Shown one piece after another: positions 35,082 to 45,439 of a stretch of DNA of 64,000 bases (position 1 is the stretch's first letter; each line of letters opens with the position of its first letter). The position numbers and the translations under genes are program-made. Location: NCBI GenBank assembly GCA_963850765.1, contig CAWKMN010000003.1, positions 1,302,001-1,366,000 of the forward strand. Reading direction: 5' to 3'. Source of the stretch: CAWKMN01 sp963850765 (lineage in GTDB: Bacteria; Chloroflexota; Anaerolineae; Aggregatilineales; Aggregatilineaceae). The notes beneath the pieces were generated by a model. The model saw only the letters and a program-made list of their open reading frames with translations. It did not search any database and had not been told where the DNA came from.

Positions 35082-36926
35082 TTGAATCAACAATCGAGAC
35101 TGTGGCACAGTTTGCAGCGCCAGATCGCCCGCGTCGAAAGACGGCGAGACTCGCTCAACCGGGTAAGCAGCCGTTACGCCTGGGCGCGGCTGATCGAGTT
35201 CACGGCCGGGGCGGTGCTGAGTTTTGTGCTGCTCTACCAGTTCGATCTGTGGCCGGGCGCGATCGGCGTGATCCTCTGGCTGGCGGGCTTTGCCATGCTG
35301 GCAAGCGCGTCATAACCGCGTCAAAACCAGTCTGGCGCGGCATACCCGCTGGCGGGCCATCAAAGCGGAGCATGTGGCGCGGCTGGCGCTGGATTGGCCT
35401 CACCTGCCCCCGCCGCTGTTTACAACCCCGCGCGCCGATCACCCGCTCGAACGAGATCTGGATCTGGTGGGCCCGCACAGCCTGCACCATCTGATCGATA
35501 CGACCGTCTCCCACGAAGGCGGCGCCCGGCTGCGCGACTGGTTAGCCGCAGGCGAGCCCGATCCAGAGCAGGCCAGCGCGCGGCAGGTTTTGGTCCGTGA
35601 GTTGATCGCGCGGCCCATCTTCCGTGATAAGCTGCGCCTGAATGCCCAACTCAGCGCCGGTCCGGCGCATCCGCGCTGGCACGGCAGCCGGCTGGTCGAA
35701 TGGCTGTCCGCGATCCCGGCGGTGCCATCGTCGCGCCCGATGCTGATCCTGCTGACGGCGCTGGCCGCGCTCAACGGGGTGCTGCTGGTTCTGGATGCGC
35801 TGGCGGGATTCCCGGCGCTGTGGCGGGTATCTTTCATGATCTATATCGGGCTGTACCTGTGGCGTGTAAACCAGATCGCGGACCCGTTTTCGCTGGGGCT
35901 GGCGCTGCGCGATCCGCTGGAAGATCTCAAAGCGGTCTTCACCTACCTTGAAACGGCCCATTATGAAACGCATCCCGCACTGCGTGCCTGTGTGCGCCGT
36001 TTCTGGAGACTGAGCGCCGACCTTCGAAGCATCTGGTGCGGGTCTCGCGCATCCTGGCGGCGGCGAGCGTGCGCCGCAACCCGATCCTGTGGATGCTGTT
36101 CAGTGCCGCGCTGCCCTGGGATCTGTTCGTCGTCCATGCGCTGAACCGCAGCCGGTTGGCGCTGGCCGCGCGCCTGCCCGAGTGGCTGGACGTATGGTAC
36201 GAGCTTGAGGCGCTGTGCTCGCTGGCAACCTTCGGCTATCTCAACCCCAAAACCGTGTTCCCCACATGGAGCGGCGGCGATCCGCTGTTTGAGGCGCAGG
36301 ATCTCGGCCACCCGCTGATCCCCGCAGGCGAGCGCGTTTCCAACGATTTTGTGCTGCACCAGCCCGGCGAACTGGCGCTGATCACCGGATCGAATATGTC
36401 CGGCAAAAGCACGTTTTTGCGCACCGTGGGGATCAACCTGTGTCTGGCATATGCCGGCGGGACCGTCTGCGCGCGATCGTTTCGCGTGGCCCCGCTGCGG
36501 CTGTTTACCTGCATTCGCATCACCGATTCGCTGGCGGATGGGATTTCGTACTTCTACGCGGAAGTGAAATGTCTCAAGGCGCTGCTGGATGCCCTGGAAC
36601 AGGATCACGCTTATCCCGTGATTTTTCTCATCGATGAGATCTTCCGGGGCACCAACAACCGCGAACGGCTGATCGGCAGCCGATCGTATATCCGGGCACT
36701 GGTCGGGAAAAAGGGCGCGGGGGTGTTGTCTACGCACGATTTGGAACTGGTGCGGCTGGCGGACGAAATGCCCGCAATCACGAACTATCATTTTGCCGAA
36801 ACCATTACGGATGGCCGCATGACCTTTGACTACACGCTGCGTCCCGGTCCCAGCCCCACGACGAATGCCCTGACGATCATGCAAATGGAGGGCCTGCCGG
36901 TGGATGTGAATGAGTCGATCACGTGA
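35082..36926 (+). CDS. Membrane-associated MutS-family ATPase (two frameshifts)
   Basis: Two indels (extra base near 35303, missing base near 36003) interrupt a gene of about 614 codons. The C-terminus is a MutS ATPase domain: TGSNMSGKSTFLRT (Walker A), IFLIDEIFRGTNNRER (Walker B with the MutS family G-T), and LSTHDLELV. The N-terminal half has a basic coiled region and about four hydrophobic helices (EFTAGAVLSFVLLYQF, MLILLTALAALNGVLLVL). It lacks the mismatch-recognition domain, so classic mismatch repair is unlikely. TTG start at 35082 with GGAGAG upstream; divergent from arc. Confidence 0.8.
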
Positions 36927-37084
36927 GCACACCGGGGTGCTCCCCTACACCATGGCGTTATCCGTTTAAGAAGTTAACCTGCATTGACCCGCGGCGTCAT
37001 GATATACCGACTGGCGAGGAATTCGCTGGTTCGGCTACAATTCCAGTTGGATCAGTGCTGCGTTAAGGTTAAGGTGGGCTCTCG

Positions 37085-38212
37085 ATGGCGTCGTTTGATG
37101 CGGTGGTGGCCGGACATATCTGCCTCGATATTATCCCAGAGATTCCCTTTACCGAGGTTCAGGCGTATTTGACGCCGGGCGCATTAGGCGAAATCGGCCG
37201 GGCGGTGCTGGCCACGGGCGGCTCGGTGTCGAATACCGGGCGCGCGCTGCATCGCCTGGGCATTCCAACCCGGCTGATGGGCAAGATCGGGGATGACCCG
37301 TTCGGGCGTATCGTGTCGGAGCTGGTCAACCAGGATGATCCGGCGCTGGCGGAAACCATGCGGGTTGCGGCGGGCGAGATCACCTCCTACACCCTGGTCA
37401 TCAGTCCGCCGGGGATCGACCGGTCGTTTCTGCACTGCCCCGGCGCAAATCATACCTTCGGCGCGGATGATATAGACTACAGCCGGCTGGACGGCGCGCG
37501 TGTATTCCATTTCGGCTATCCACCGCTCATGAAACGAATCTTCGCTGACGATGGCGCGCAGCTTGTCGAGTTGTTTCGCCGCGTAAAAGCGATGGGCCTG
37601 CTCACCTCGCTCGATATGAGCATGCCCGATCCCAACGGCCCCAGCGGACGGGTCAATTGGCGGCACCTGTTGGAGCGTGTGCTGCCCTATGTGGATTTCT
37701 TCCTGCCCAGCCTGGATGAGATGCTCTATATGCTGTGTTACGAACACCGCATCCCGCCTGCTGTGGCTGTCTCTCAGGTGTCGGGTGATCTGCTGGCGAT
37801 GGGCGCGGGGCTTGTCGGGTTAAAAATCGGGGACAAGGGATTCTACGTGCGGACTGGCACCCAGGATGTTCCCGCCCTGGTTGGCGGCGGCTGGCACGAG
37901 CGCGAATTGTGGGCTCCCTGTTTCAGACCGGAACCGCTGATCGGCACGACCGGCGCGGGTGATACCACCATCGCCGGGTTTATCGCGGCGATCCTGCATG
38001 GACAAGCCATCGAGGATGCTATGACCAGCGCGGTCGCCGTCGGCGCGTGCAACGTCGAAGCGGCCGACGCGCTCGGCGGCGTTCGCCCCTGGGATGTGAC
38101 CCAGACGCGCATCCAGGCGGGCTGGGTGCGCTCGCCGCTGGCCGTCGATGCTCCCGGCTGGCATTGGGACGCCGCGCGCGCCCTCTGGAGCGGCCCGAAC
38201 GATCGGGGATAA
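37085..38212 (+). CDS. PfkB-family carbohydrate kinase
   Basis: The 375-residue protein has both PfkB signatures: GGSVSNTGRALHRLGIPTRL near residue 40, and GTTGAGDTTIAGF with the catalytic Asp and anion hole near residue 295. The N-terminal VVAGHICLDIIPEI is typical of ribokinase-fold enzymes that phosphorylate sugars or nucleosides. Substrate cannot be fixed. AAGGTGGG lies upstream of the ATG. It appears monocistronic, bounded downstream by a family-B palindrome. Confidence 0.85.
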   Translation: MASFDAVVAGHICLDIIPEIPFTEVQAYLTPGALGEIGRAVLATGGSVSNTGRALHRLGIPTRLMGKIGDDPFGRIVSELVNQDDPALAETMRVAAGEITSYTLVISPPGIDRSFLHCPGANHTFGADDIDYSRLDGARVFHFGYPPLMKRIFADDGAQLVELFRRVKAMGLLTSLDMSMPDPNGPSGRVNWRHLLERVLPYVDFFLPSLDEMLYMLCYEHRIPPAVAVSQVSGDLLAMGAGLVGLKIGDKGFYVRTGTQDVPALVGGGWHERELWAPCFRPEPLIGTTGAGDTTIAGFIAAILHGQAIEDAMTSAVAVGACNVEAADALGGVRPWDVTQTRIQAGWVRSPLAVDAPGWHWDAARALWSGPNDRG

Positions 38213-38217
38213 TAAAC

Positions 38218-38245
38218 GGGGGCGGGTTTGTTAACCCGCCCCTAC
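38218..38245. repeat. Palindromic repeat, family B
   Basis: GGGGGCGGGTTTGTTAACCC and CGCCCCTAC form a hairpin around TTTGTTAA. Degenerate copies in opposite orientation are at 41906-41933 and 62740-62767. Confidence 0.75.
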
Positions 38246-38252
38246 AGTGCAT

Positions 38253-38295
38253 CTCCCCTCTCCACGGCATGACTGAGGGGGCTGGGGGGTGAGGC
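38253..38295. repeat. Partial copy of repeat family C
   Basis: CTCCCCTCTCCACGGCATGA leads to CTGAGGGGGCTGGGGGGTGAGG, the closing end of the 30102-30199 element. It lies immediately next to the family-B palindrome between the convergent kinase and pullulanase genes. Confidence 0.65.
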
Positions 38296-38305
38296 TAAAT
38301 TCCCC

Positions 38306-41300
38306 TTATTCCGGCAGCACAAAGACCGCTGTCGTCATGGCGGGGACGGTGAACGTCCCGGCGTCGAAGGTGGCTGTCTGGACCACCGGATCGGCGGACT
38401 CGGCCTGCACCGGGTGCAGCATCAGGCCGGCGTCGGCCCATTCGTCCGCGCTGAACGTGACTTCCTCGTTCGACGCGTTGAACAGCACGACGATCTGTTC
38501 ATGCGCCGGATCGAGATCCTCAAGGTCGCCGCTGTCGTCCAGGCTCATCACGATCAGCCCTGGAATCTGATCCGGGCCGGTGTTGAGGAAGCGCAGCCGG
38601 GCCATGATGTCCTCGGCGGTTTCCAGCCGGAACAGCTTGGAGCTCTTGCGGATTTGCAGCATTTCACGGAAATGTGCAACCGCCGCCAGAATGTCAGCCT
38701 TCGCGGGCACGATGTCCGCGTTGCCAAGCAGCGGGCGCATCACATCCCACATATCCTGATTGTCGCCGGCCAGCGGCAGGCCGTGGCCCCAGCCGTTCGT
38801 CTCATAGGTGAAATCGAGCGCATTGAACCAGTCGCCGGAGTTGTAGCTGTTGCGATCCAGCGACTTGGAGCGCAGCATGTCCACCCCGGCGTGATAGAAC
38901 GGCACACCCTGGCTCAGCGCCACGATGCTGATGCCCATGTTCTGCATCCGCACGCGGTCCTCAGGGGTCGCGCTGGCGGGCGCGGCGTACTGGATTTTAT
39001 CGAACAGGGTCTCGTTGTCGTGCGCCTCGACGTAGCTGATGTGTTCCTGCGGGTCCTGGGTGTAGCCGGTTGGGCTGCCGTTGTAGTCCACGTCCGCCCC
39101 GGTGATCATCTCGCCGCTCGCGCCTTCAAACGCGTAATCGGCCAGATTCCCGGCCAGCCCGACGCGAATCCGGTCTGCGAAGAACAGCAGGCGCTCCTTC
39201 TGCTCGTCCTCGGTGCCGGGCGTGATGCCGTTCGGGTTGGTGTACAGACCGTTGATGAAGCCCTGCTCCTGCCGCCCGCCGAACGGACTGCCGCCGCGCA
39301 CCGAGTCGCGGATGCGGTCGTTGAACGTGCCGATGCCGGTCCCCGGCAGATTAAGCTGAGTCGCGTTGGTGCCGCGCGCGTTGTTGGCGACTTCGCCAAA
39401 GTTCCAGCCTTCGCCGTAGACATAGATGGACGGCCATCAACGCCATTGTCGGCCAGCGTCAGCGCATCCAGCGCAGCGCGCACCTCGACCATATCGCTCA
39501 CCATGTGATGGCCCATCAGGTCAAAGCGGAAGCCGTCCACTTTGTAGGCCGTCGCCCAGGTCACCACCGAATCAACCATCAGCTTGCGCATCATGTTGTT
39601 CTCGGTCGCCGTATTCTGGCAGCATGTGCTCGTTTCGACGCTGCCCACCGCGTTCAGCCGGTGATAGTAACCGGGCACGATGCGATCCAGCACCGAGCGT
39701 TCGTTCTGCCCGCTGGCGTTGGTGTGGTTGTAGACCACGTCCATCACCACGCGCAGACCCGCTTCGTCCAGACCCTGCACCATGCGGCGGAACTGCAAGA
39801 TGCGCGTGGTGCCGTTCGGGTTGGTCGCATAGCTGCCTTCCGGCACGGTGTAGTGATAGGGATCGTAGCCCCAGTTGAAGCCATCCAGATCGCGGATCGG
39901 ATCGATGAGCGCCTGCTGCTCCTCGGAATCCGGCGGCAGCGCGGCGAGTTCGTCCCAGGCGGGCGACTGCCATTCGGCTTTGTTTTCGTTGATCGTCGCA
40001 ATATCGAACACCGGCAGCAGGTGGACATGCGTCAGACCCGCGTCGGCCAGCGCTTTGAGGTGCTGCATGCCGTTGGATTCGGGCACGGTGAACGCCATGA
40101 ATGTGCCCCGGAAGCTCGACGGCACGGTCTCGTCGCGCACGCTGAAATCGCGCACATGCAGTTCGTAAAGCACAATGTCTTCCGGCGCGTCGAGCGGGGG
40201 CTTTGCCATCTCGGACCAGCCGGGCGGCATCAGGCTCGGGTCGTTGAGCAGATCGACGATCTGGCTGCGCGCGCTGTTGGCCGAGAGGCTGAACGAGTAG
40301 GGATCGGTCACCAGATTGGTCTCGATCTGGCCCGTGGTTGGCGCGAAGACGGTCACTTCGTACAGATAGTATTGGTAGGTCCAGTCTGCCTCGCCTGTGA
40401 TGCTCCACACGCCCGTATCGTCATCGCGCACCATATCGAGCACGGTCGCTTCGGCTTCGGGCTTGGGATTGTCAAACAGGTGCAGCCGCACGTTTTGCGC
40501 CGTGGGTGCCCACACGCGCAGGGTCGGCGTATCGCCGTCATAGGTCACGCCGAGCGGCCCATCATAGGTATACAGGTCGTCCAGCACCCCGCGGATTTGC
40601 AGGGCCGTGGCGTCCTTGATCTTGCCGCCCGTTCCGGCCACGGATACCGCGAACTGGCCCTTCAGAATCTCCGGCACCAGCGCGAGATCTTCCTCTTTGA
40701 TGTTAAAGGCGGTGTATCCTGCCAGATGCGGATATTTCGCCAGGATGTCCTCGCTCAACCCGTCGCGGTTGGCGCGGATCCCGATCGACTCGCCGCCCAC
40801 CACTTTGCCTTCTTCGATGGTCAGCGCGGCATCCGGTGAATAGTGCAGCTTGTAGATCGCGACTTCAGCCGGGACTTTCCAGGCGATCGTATCCGCCGTG
40901 ACCCACACCGCTTTCGCCGTGGTCAGATCGCCCACCTGCGCGCCGGCCATCGCCGCTGCGATATCTTCTTCGGTCGCCACAGGCTCCTCGCTCACGGTGA
41001 TGGTCACGATATTGTCGGCCGTATTGTAGCTGAACGTCACGTCGTGCCCGACCGCCGGCACGCTGAAGGGAATATTCGCGCCGTTTTGCGCGCCATCCGC
41101 GCCATAGTTCAGATCCCAACTCTGGTTATAGGCGACTTTCGCCTCCCAATCTCCCGGCGGGATCAGGAACGTCGAGAAGGTATACACGCCGTCGCCATCG
41201 GGATCTTGCAGCAGCGAGCGCAGACAGTCCGGTGCCCAGTCGCCGGGGCAGCCGATCGCCGCCTGATAGCTGCCCGGCACGTTTGCCAGAATCGAGTTCA

Positions 41301-41704
41301 CATTGTCGCTGACCCAGTGCGTTTTGTGATCATAGAAGAACGTCACACTGGCCGGTTCTTCCAGCACGAGCGGGATATTCTCGCCGCCGGCGGCCGCACC
41401 CGTGCCGTAATTCTCATCCCAGGTGCCGTTCAGCGCGGCTTTATACTCGTAGCTGCCCGGCGGGCAGATCCCAGGTCGCCATCCAGAGATCATCGGCGGC
41501 GCTGTAGGTCAGAAAGGTATCTTCACATTCCGGCTGCCAATCCCCGCTGCACCCCAGGGCGCTCTGTACCGTCCCGGCGATGGTGACGCTTTGCGGCGGC
41601 GGGGTGTTCTCCTGCGCGGAAACCCGCGTCCCAAGTCCGACCGCCAGCAGCGCAATCAATGCCGCGGGCAAGGCCAGACGAACAAGAAGTTTTCGAACCC
41701 TCAT
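38306..41704 (-). CDS. Secreted pullulanase-type glycoside hydrolase (two frameshifts)
   Basis: Two indels (extra base at 41456-41458, missing base near 39432) interrupt a gene of about 1,132 codons. After a signal peptide (MRVRKLLVRLALPAALIALL) come two X25-like modules (LGCSGDWQPECEDTFL; IGCPGDWAPDCLRSLL). A pullulanase N2-like region and CBM48 (TPTLRVWAPTAQNVRLHLFD) follow, then a GH13 barrel with VVMDVVYNHTNASG, the nucleophile Asp in VDGFRFDLMGHH and YVEAHDNETLFDKI. The family cleaves alpha-1,6 bonds in pullulan or starch outside the cell. GAAGGAG precedes the ATG. Confidence 0.87.
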
Positions 41705-41815
41705 GCCAGACTCCTTCAAACTAAATCGGTTTAGTAGAATAACTTTGGTTGGTGTCCCGTTAGGACCTGTATGAATATTATGCGCCCGGCACGCTGGTCT
41801 GCGCAAGTACAAGCT

Positions 41816-42058
41816 GAACCACAGAGATCACAGAGGGCACAGAGAAAATAAAGGATGAACCGCAGAGACGCAGAGATCGCAGAGGGAGTTGAGGAGGAGA
41901 GAATCGTAGGGACGGGTTAACAAACCCGCCCTGTATTCTATAAGATCTACGCGACTTCACTGTGTCTGACGATTGAAGAGAACTAGGCACTTTGCATTCT
42001 CTTTTCCCCTTGCATTTCTCCGTGAACTCTGTGCCGCTCTGTGGTGAAAATTCTTTTG
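41816..42058. repeat. CACAGAG-type interspersed repeats and spacer
   Basis: This gap between the pullulanase and the ABC exporter has no gene. AACCACAGAGATCACAGAGG and further CACAGAG/CGCAGAG units fill 41816-41886; a reverse-orientation copy (CTCCGTGAACTCTGTGCCGC) is at 42015-42050. A third copy is at 62691-62722. A family-B palindrome lies in the middle. Confidence 0.65.
41906..41933. repeat. Palindromic repeat, family B
   Basis: GTAGGGACGGGTTAACAAAC followed by CCGCCCTG is a degenerate, inverted copy of the 38218-38245 element. It is embedded between two CACAGAG-type repeats. Confidence 0.65.
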
Positions 42059-42060
42059 CT

Positions 42061-44001
42061 CTATGACAGCGACTCCTGCTCGCGGCTGAACTGCGTCTCG
42101 TAAAGCTGCGTATACAGCCCGCCCCGCGCCAGCAGTTCCTCGTGGGTGCCGGTTTCGACAATCCGCCCGCGATCCATGACCAGGATCAGATCGGCGGCGA
42201 GGATCGTACTCAGCCGGTGGGCGATCACGATGCTGGTGCGCCCGGCCATCACTTTTTTCAGCGCATCCTGAATGAGCGCCTCCGACTGGCTGTCGAGATG
42301 GCTGGTTGCTTCGTCCAGCACCAGGATGCGCGGATTCTTGAGGATCACGCGCGCAATCGCGACGCGCTGCTTTTCGCCGCCGCTCAGCCGGTAGCCGCGC
42401 TCCCCGACGATCGTATCGTAACCATCGGGCAGCCCCATGATAAAGTCGTGGATATTGGCGGCACGGCAGGCCGCTTCGAGTTCGTCCTGGGTCGCGTCCA
42501 GCCTGGCGTAAAGCAAATTGGTGCGGATCGTGTCGTGGAACAGGTGCGTCTCCTGCGTGACCATGCCCACCTGCGCCGCCAGCGAACTGAGCGTCACGTC
42601 CCGCAGATCGTGCCCGTCCAGCAGGATGCGCCCGTCGGTCGGATCGTACAGGCGCGGGATCAGATAGGTCATCGTGGTTTTGCCCGCCCCGCTGGGACCG
42701 ACCAGCGCCGCCAACTGCCCCGGCTGGATGGTGAACGAGATATGTTCCAGCGCCCGCTCGCGCGCCTGACTCGGCCCCACGAGCGTTCGGCTCTCGGTGG
42801 GTTTGCCGTTGTCGCCGGAGAGCACCGCGCTGATCATGTCTTCCTGGCCGTGGCGCTCCACGCCGCGCAGCAGGTTGTCCTCGTCGATGGTATACACAAA
42901 GGTCACATCATCGAAAGTCAGTTCGCCGCGCTGATTTTGCAGCACCACCGCGCCGGGTTTTTCGTCAATATCCAGCTTGAGATCGAGCACCTCGAAAACC
43001 CGCTCAAAGCTGACCATCGACGTGGCGAACGCGACCGGCGCATTCGTCAACTGCTGCAAGACGCCGTAAAGCTGGCTCAGGTACGAGCTAAACGCGACGA
43101 TCGTGCCGATGGTGAAGGTGCCGCGCAGCACCAGATGGCCGCCCACCCAGTAGACCAGCGCCGTACCGATCGCGCCGACCAACCCCAGGATCACGAAAAA
43201 CTGGCTGCCGATGACCGCCCGCTGCACCCCAACATCGCGCACCTTGGCCGCGCGCCCCCGGAAGCGTTCGGTTTCGGTGGAACCGCGCCCGAACAGCTTG
43301 ACGAGCAGCACGCCGCCGATATTCAGCGTTTCGCTCATGATGGCGTTCATCTGCGCGTTGTAGTCCATCGCTTCACGCGCGGTACGGCGCAGCTTTTTCC
43401 CCAGGCGGCGCGCCGTGAAGATAAATGCCGGCAGCACCATCACGCCGAGCAGCGTCAGCCGCCATTCCAGCGAGAACATCACCAGCAGGATCGCCACGGC
43501 TTCGATCAGATTGGTGATGATGTCCACGATGGTGCTGCTGATGGCGCGCTGTGCGTCGATCACGTCATTGTTCAGACGGCTGATCAGCTCGCCGGTTTTG
43601 GTGTTGGTAAAAAAGCGCATCGAGAGCCGCTGCATATAGTCGTACAGGCTCACCCGCAGATCGTAGATCACGCCTTCACCGATCGACGCGTTGATCCGCC
43701 GCTGGTACACGCTGATCGCGGCGGTCGCCAGCGGGATCAGCACCAGCCCGGCGGCCAGCCAGTTGAGCCGCCCCGTATCGCCGGACGGAAGGGTATGGTC
43801 GATCAGGTCGCGGAAGATCAGCGGGGTCAGCAGCCCCAGCCCGGTCGTGAGCAAAATCGTGAGGAGCAGTTGGACGATCGGCCACCGGTACGGCCGCGCA
43901 TACCCCAGCACGCGTTTGATCAGCGGCCAGGTCATGCGCTTGCGCTTGCCGCTGTCTTCCTCGCCACGAAAATAGATGAACCATCCACCGCCAAAACCCA
44001 T
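42061..44001 (-). CDS. ABC exporter, MsbA/LmrA type
   Basis: The 646-residue half-transporter has six membrane helices (about 35-335) followed by an ATPase domain with LVGPSGAGKTTMTYLI, VTQETHLFHDTI (Q-loop), YRLSGGEKQRVAIARVIL, ILVLDEATSHLD and IVIAHRLST. It should act as a homodimer exporting lipids or drugs. About 50 extra residues (DNLLRGVERHGQEDMISAVL region) lie between the first ATPase strands (LTFDDVTFVYTI) and EHISFTIQPGQ. AAGGGGAAG precedes the ATG. Substrate unknown. Confidence 0.87.
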   Translation of the reverse strand: MGFGGGWFIYFRGEEDSGKRKRMTWPLIKRVLGYARPYRWPIVQLLLTILLTTGLGLLTPLIFRDLIDHTLPSGDTGRLNWLAAGLVLIPLATAAISVYQRRINASIGEGVIYDLRVSLYDYMQRLSMRFFTNTKTGELISRLNNDVIDAQRAISSTIVDIITNLIEAVAILLVMFSLEWRLTLLGVMVLPAFIFTARRLGKKLRRTAREAMDYNAQMNAIMSETLNIGGVLLVKLFGRGSTETERFRGRAAKVRDVGVQRAVIGSQFFVILGLVGAIGTALVYWVGGHLVLRGTFTIGTIVAFSSYLSQLYGVLQQLTNAPVAFATSMVSFERVFEVLDLKLDIDEKPGAVVLQNQRGELTFDDVTFVYTIDEDNLLRGVERHGQEDMISAVLSGDNGKPTESRTLVGPSQARERALEHISFTIQPGQLAALVGPSGAGKTTMTYLIPRLYDPTDGRILLDGHDLRDVTLSSLAAQVGMVTQETHLFHDTIRTNLLYARLDATQDELEAACRAANIHDFIMGLPDGYDTIVGERGYRLSGGEKQRVAIARVILKNPRILVLDEATSHLDSQSEALIQDALKKVMAGRTSIVIAHRLSTILAADLILVMDRGRIVETGTHEELLARGGLYTQLYETQFSREQESLS

Positions 44002-44322
44002 GATCTTCCCCTTGTTTCCAGTACAGCACTTGATAGAGAGGGTTTTGAGTTGTGAGTTGTGAGTTATGAGAGGTTCTTATTGGCTTGTCTGATCTGATGA
44101 TGTTTTTAGTAGGGGCGTATTGCATTATGCCCCTACATATTCCCCTCAAATCTGAGGGAAGATGTACCTGGCCTAATCTCAAAACTCATGACTCAAAACT
44201 CACCACCGCTTTTGAATGTTTTATCGCAGACTCAGTGTCGCGCCAACTGACCGTTTGGCCAGTCTGCCTCATCCAACGTATAACCTCATCAGGACTCACG
44301 GGGAGATCGGCAGGAGGACGCC
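44002..44322. repeat. Intergenic region with a family-A palindrome and AACTCA repeats
   Basis: GTAGGGGCGTATTGCATTAT with GCCCCTAC at 44109-44136 is a family-A hairpin. It is flanked by TTGTGAGTTGTGAGTTATGA (44050-44070) and, inverted, CTCATGACTCAAAACTCACC (44185-44205), which could pair to form a larger cruciform. It divides the divergent ABC exporter and SDR genes. No ORF is seen. Confidence 0.6.
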
Positions 44323-45039
44323 ATGTTCGATTTTTCGGGCAAAGTCGTGATGGTCACAGGCGGCACCGGCAACCTGGGCAGCGCCACCGCGCGCGCTTTT
44401 CTCGCGGCCGGGGCCCATCTCGTGCCGGTCGATCGGTCGCCGGAGGCTTTGCAGGACCTATATGCCGATCTGGCTGGCTCACCCGATCACTATCTGGCCG
44501 GCGGCGTTGATCTGACCGATCCGGCATCGGTTCAGAACGCCGTGGCGGCGGCGGTCAATCAGTTCGGGAGGATCGATGTCCTGGCGAACACGGTCGGCGG
44601 CTACCGCGCCGGGACTCCGCTGCACGAGACGCCGCTGGACACGCTCGACTTCATGTTCAATCTCAACGTGCGCACGGCGTTTATTGTCAGCCAGGCGGTG
44701 ATCCCGCACATGCTCCAGCAGCAGGCCGGCAAGATCATCCATGTGGCCGCGCGGGCCGGGCTGGAAGGCAAAAAGAACATGGCCGCGTACACCGCCGCCA
44801 AAAGCGCGGTGATCCGCCTGACCGAAAGCATGGCCGCCGAACTGAAGACCGGGGGGATCAACGTGAACTGTATTCTGCCCGGCACCATCGATACGCCGCA
44901 GAACCGCGCCGAAATGCCGGATGCGAACTTCAGCCGTTGGGTATCGCCCGAAGCGCTGGCGGATGTGATCCTGTTTCTGGCGTCGGACGCGGCGCGGGCG
45001 ATTCACGGGGCGGCGCTGCCCGTCTACGGCCAGAGTTAA
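44323..45039 (+). CDS. Short-chain dehydrogenase/reductase
   Basis: The 238-residue protein has the Rossmann dinucleotide loop TGGTGNLGSA, LANTVGGY in place of the usual N-N-A-G, and the catalytic pair in AAYTAAKSAV (Tyr, Lys). The residue 13 before the Tyr, normally the catalytic Ser, is Ala in HVAARAGLEG. The C-terminus (NVNCILPGTIDTPQNRAEMP; FLASDAARAIHG) is typical of the classical family. AGGAGG precedes the ATG. Substrate unknown; activity may be altered by the missing Ser. Confidence 0.85.
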   Translation: MFDFSGKVVMVTGGTGNLGSATARAFLAAGAHLVPVDRSPEALQDLYADLAGSPDHYLAGGVDLTDPASVQNAVAAAVNQFGRIDVLANTVGGYRAGTPLHETPLDTLDFMFNLNVRTAFIVSQAVIPHMLQQQAGKIIHVAARAGLEGKKNMAAYTAAKSAVIRLTESMAAELKTGGINVNCILPGTIDTPQNRAEMPDANFSRWVSPEALADVILFLASDAARAIHGAALPVYGQS

Positions 45040-45181
45040 GCGTCGGAATTGCGTCAGGAACACAGGGTGAGCGTCATGCAAGCGGCGCTTTCCCGTCGAG
45101 TAGGCACGGGCGGGCCGGGTGTAGGATCTGATTACTACTGTGATGGTTTATGCCCCCCATAGCCATCCGGTTGCTCCCCCA

Positions 45182-45224
45182 AGACCAAACGCTTTGCGAA
45201 CCAAGTGTTTGGTCTCTTTTTTTT
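45182..45224 (+). terminator. Rho-independent terminator after the SDR gene
   Basis: AGACCAAAC (45182-45190) pairs with GTTTGGTCT (45207-45215), followed by C and a run of eight T. Confidence 0.85.
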
Positions 45225-45372
45225 CCTGGTGATTAGTTTTTGTTTTTGGTGATTGGTCAAACCATTGGGCGAACGCCTCCCACCGCAAAAACTAAGAACC
45301 AATAACCAACCACCAATCACCTATGTTTCGCCTTGCAAAACGAAACATTTGTTCGTATACTTGGTATCTGTG
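45225..45372. repeat. AT-rich spacer with inverted GGTGATT/AATCACC words and a hairpin
   Basis: CCTGGTGATTAGTTTTTGTT near 45227 and CCAACCACCAATCACC near 45306 are inverted with respect to each other, so the spacer can fold into a long imperfect hairpin. A second hairpin, ATGTTTCG (45323-45330) with CGAAACAT (45341-45348), lies just before the nadK promoter. With the terminator this accounts for the 400-nt gene-free stretch after the SDR. Confidence 0.5.
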
Positions 45373-45402
45373 TTGACGAGCGTCCGGTTCCGGCTATACA
45401 AT
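45373..45402 (+). promoter_or_regulatory. Promoter of nadK
   Basis: TTGACG (45373-45378), an 18-nt spacer and TACAAT (45397-45402) lie 37 nt before the GTG start at 45440. Confidence 0.6.
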
Positions 45403-45439
45403 CGCTGGTACGGAACTCGCCACACAGACAGGACTTGCC

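Noticed and set aside
42142..44055. A 637-codon plus-strand frame opposite the ABC exporter
   Set aside because: Its composition (Gln/His/Arg-rich without hydrophobic pattern) is that of reverse-complemented coding sequence, and the exporter is clearly the real gene.
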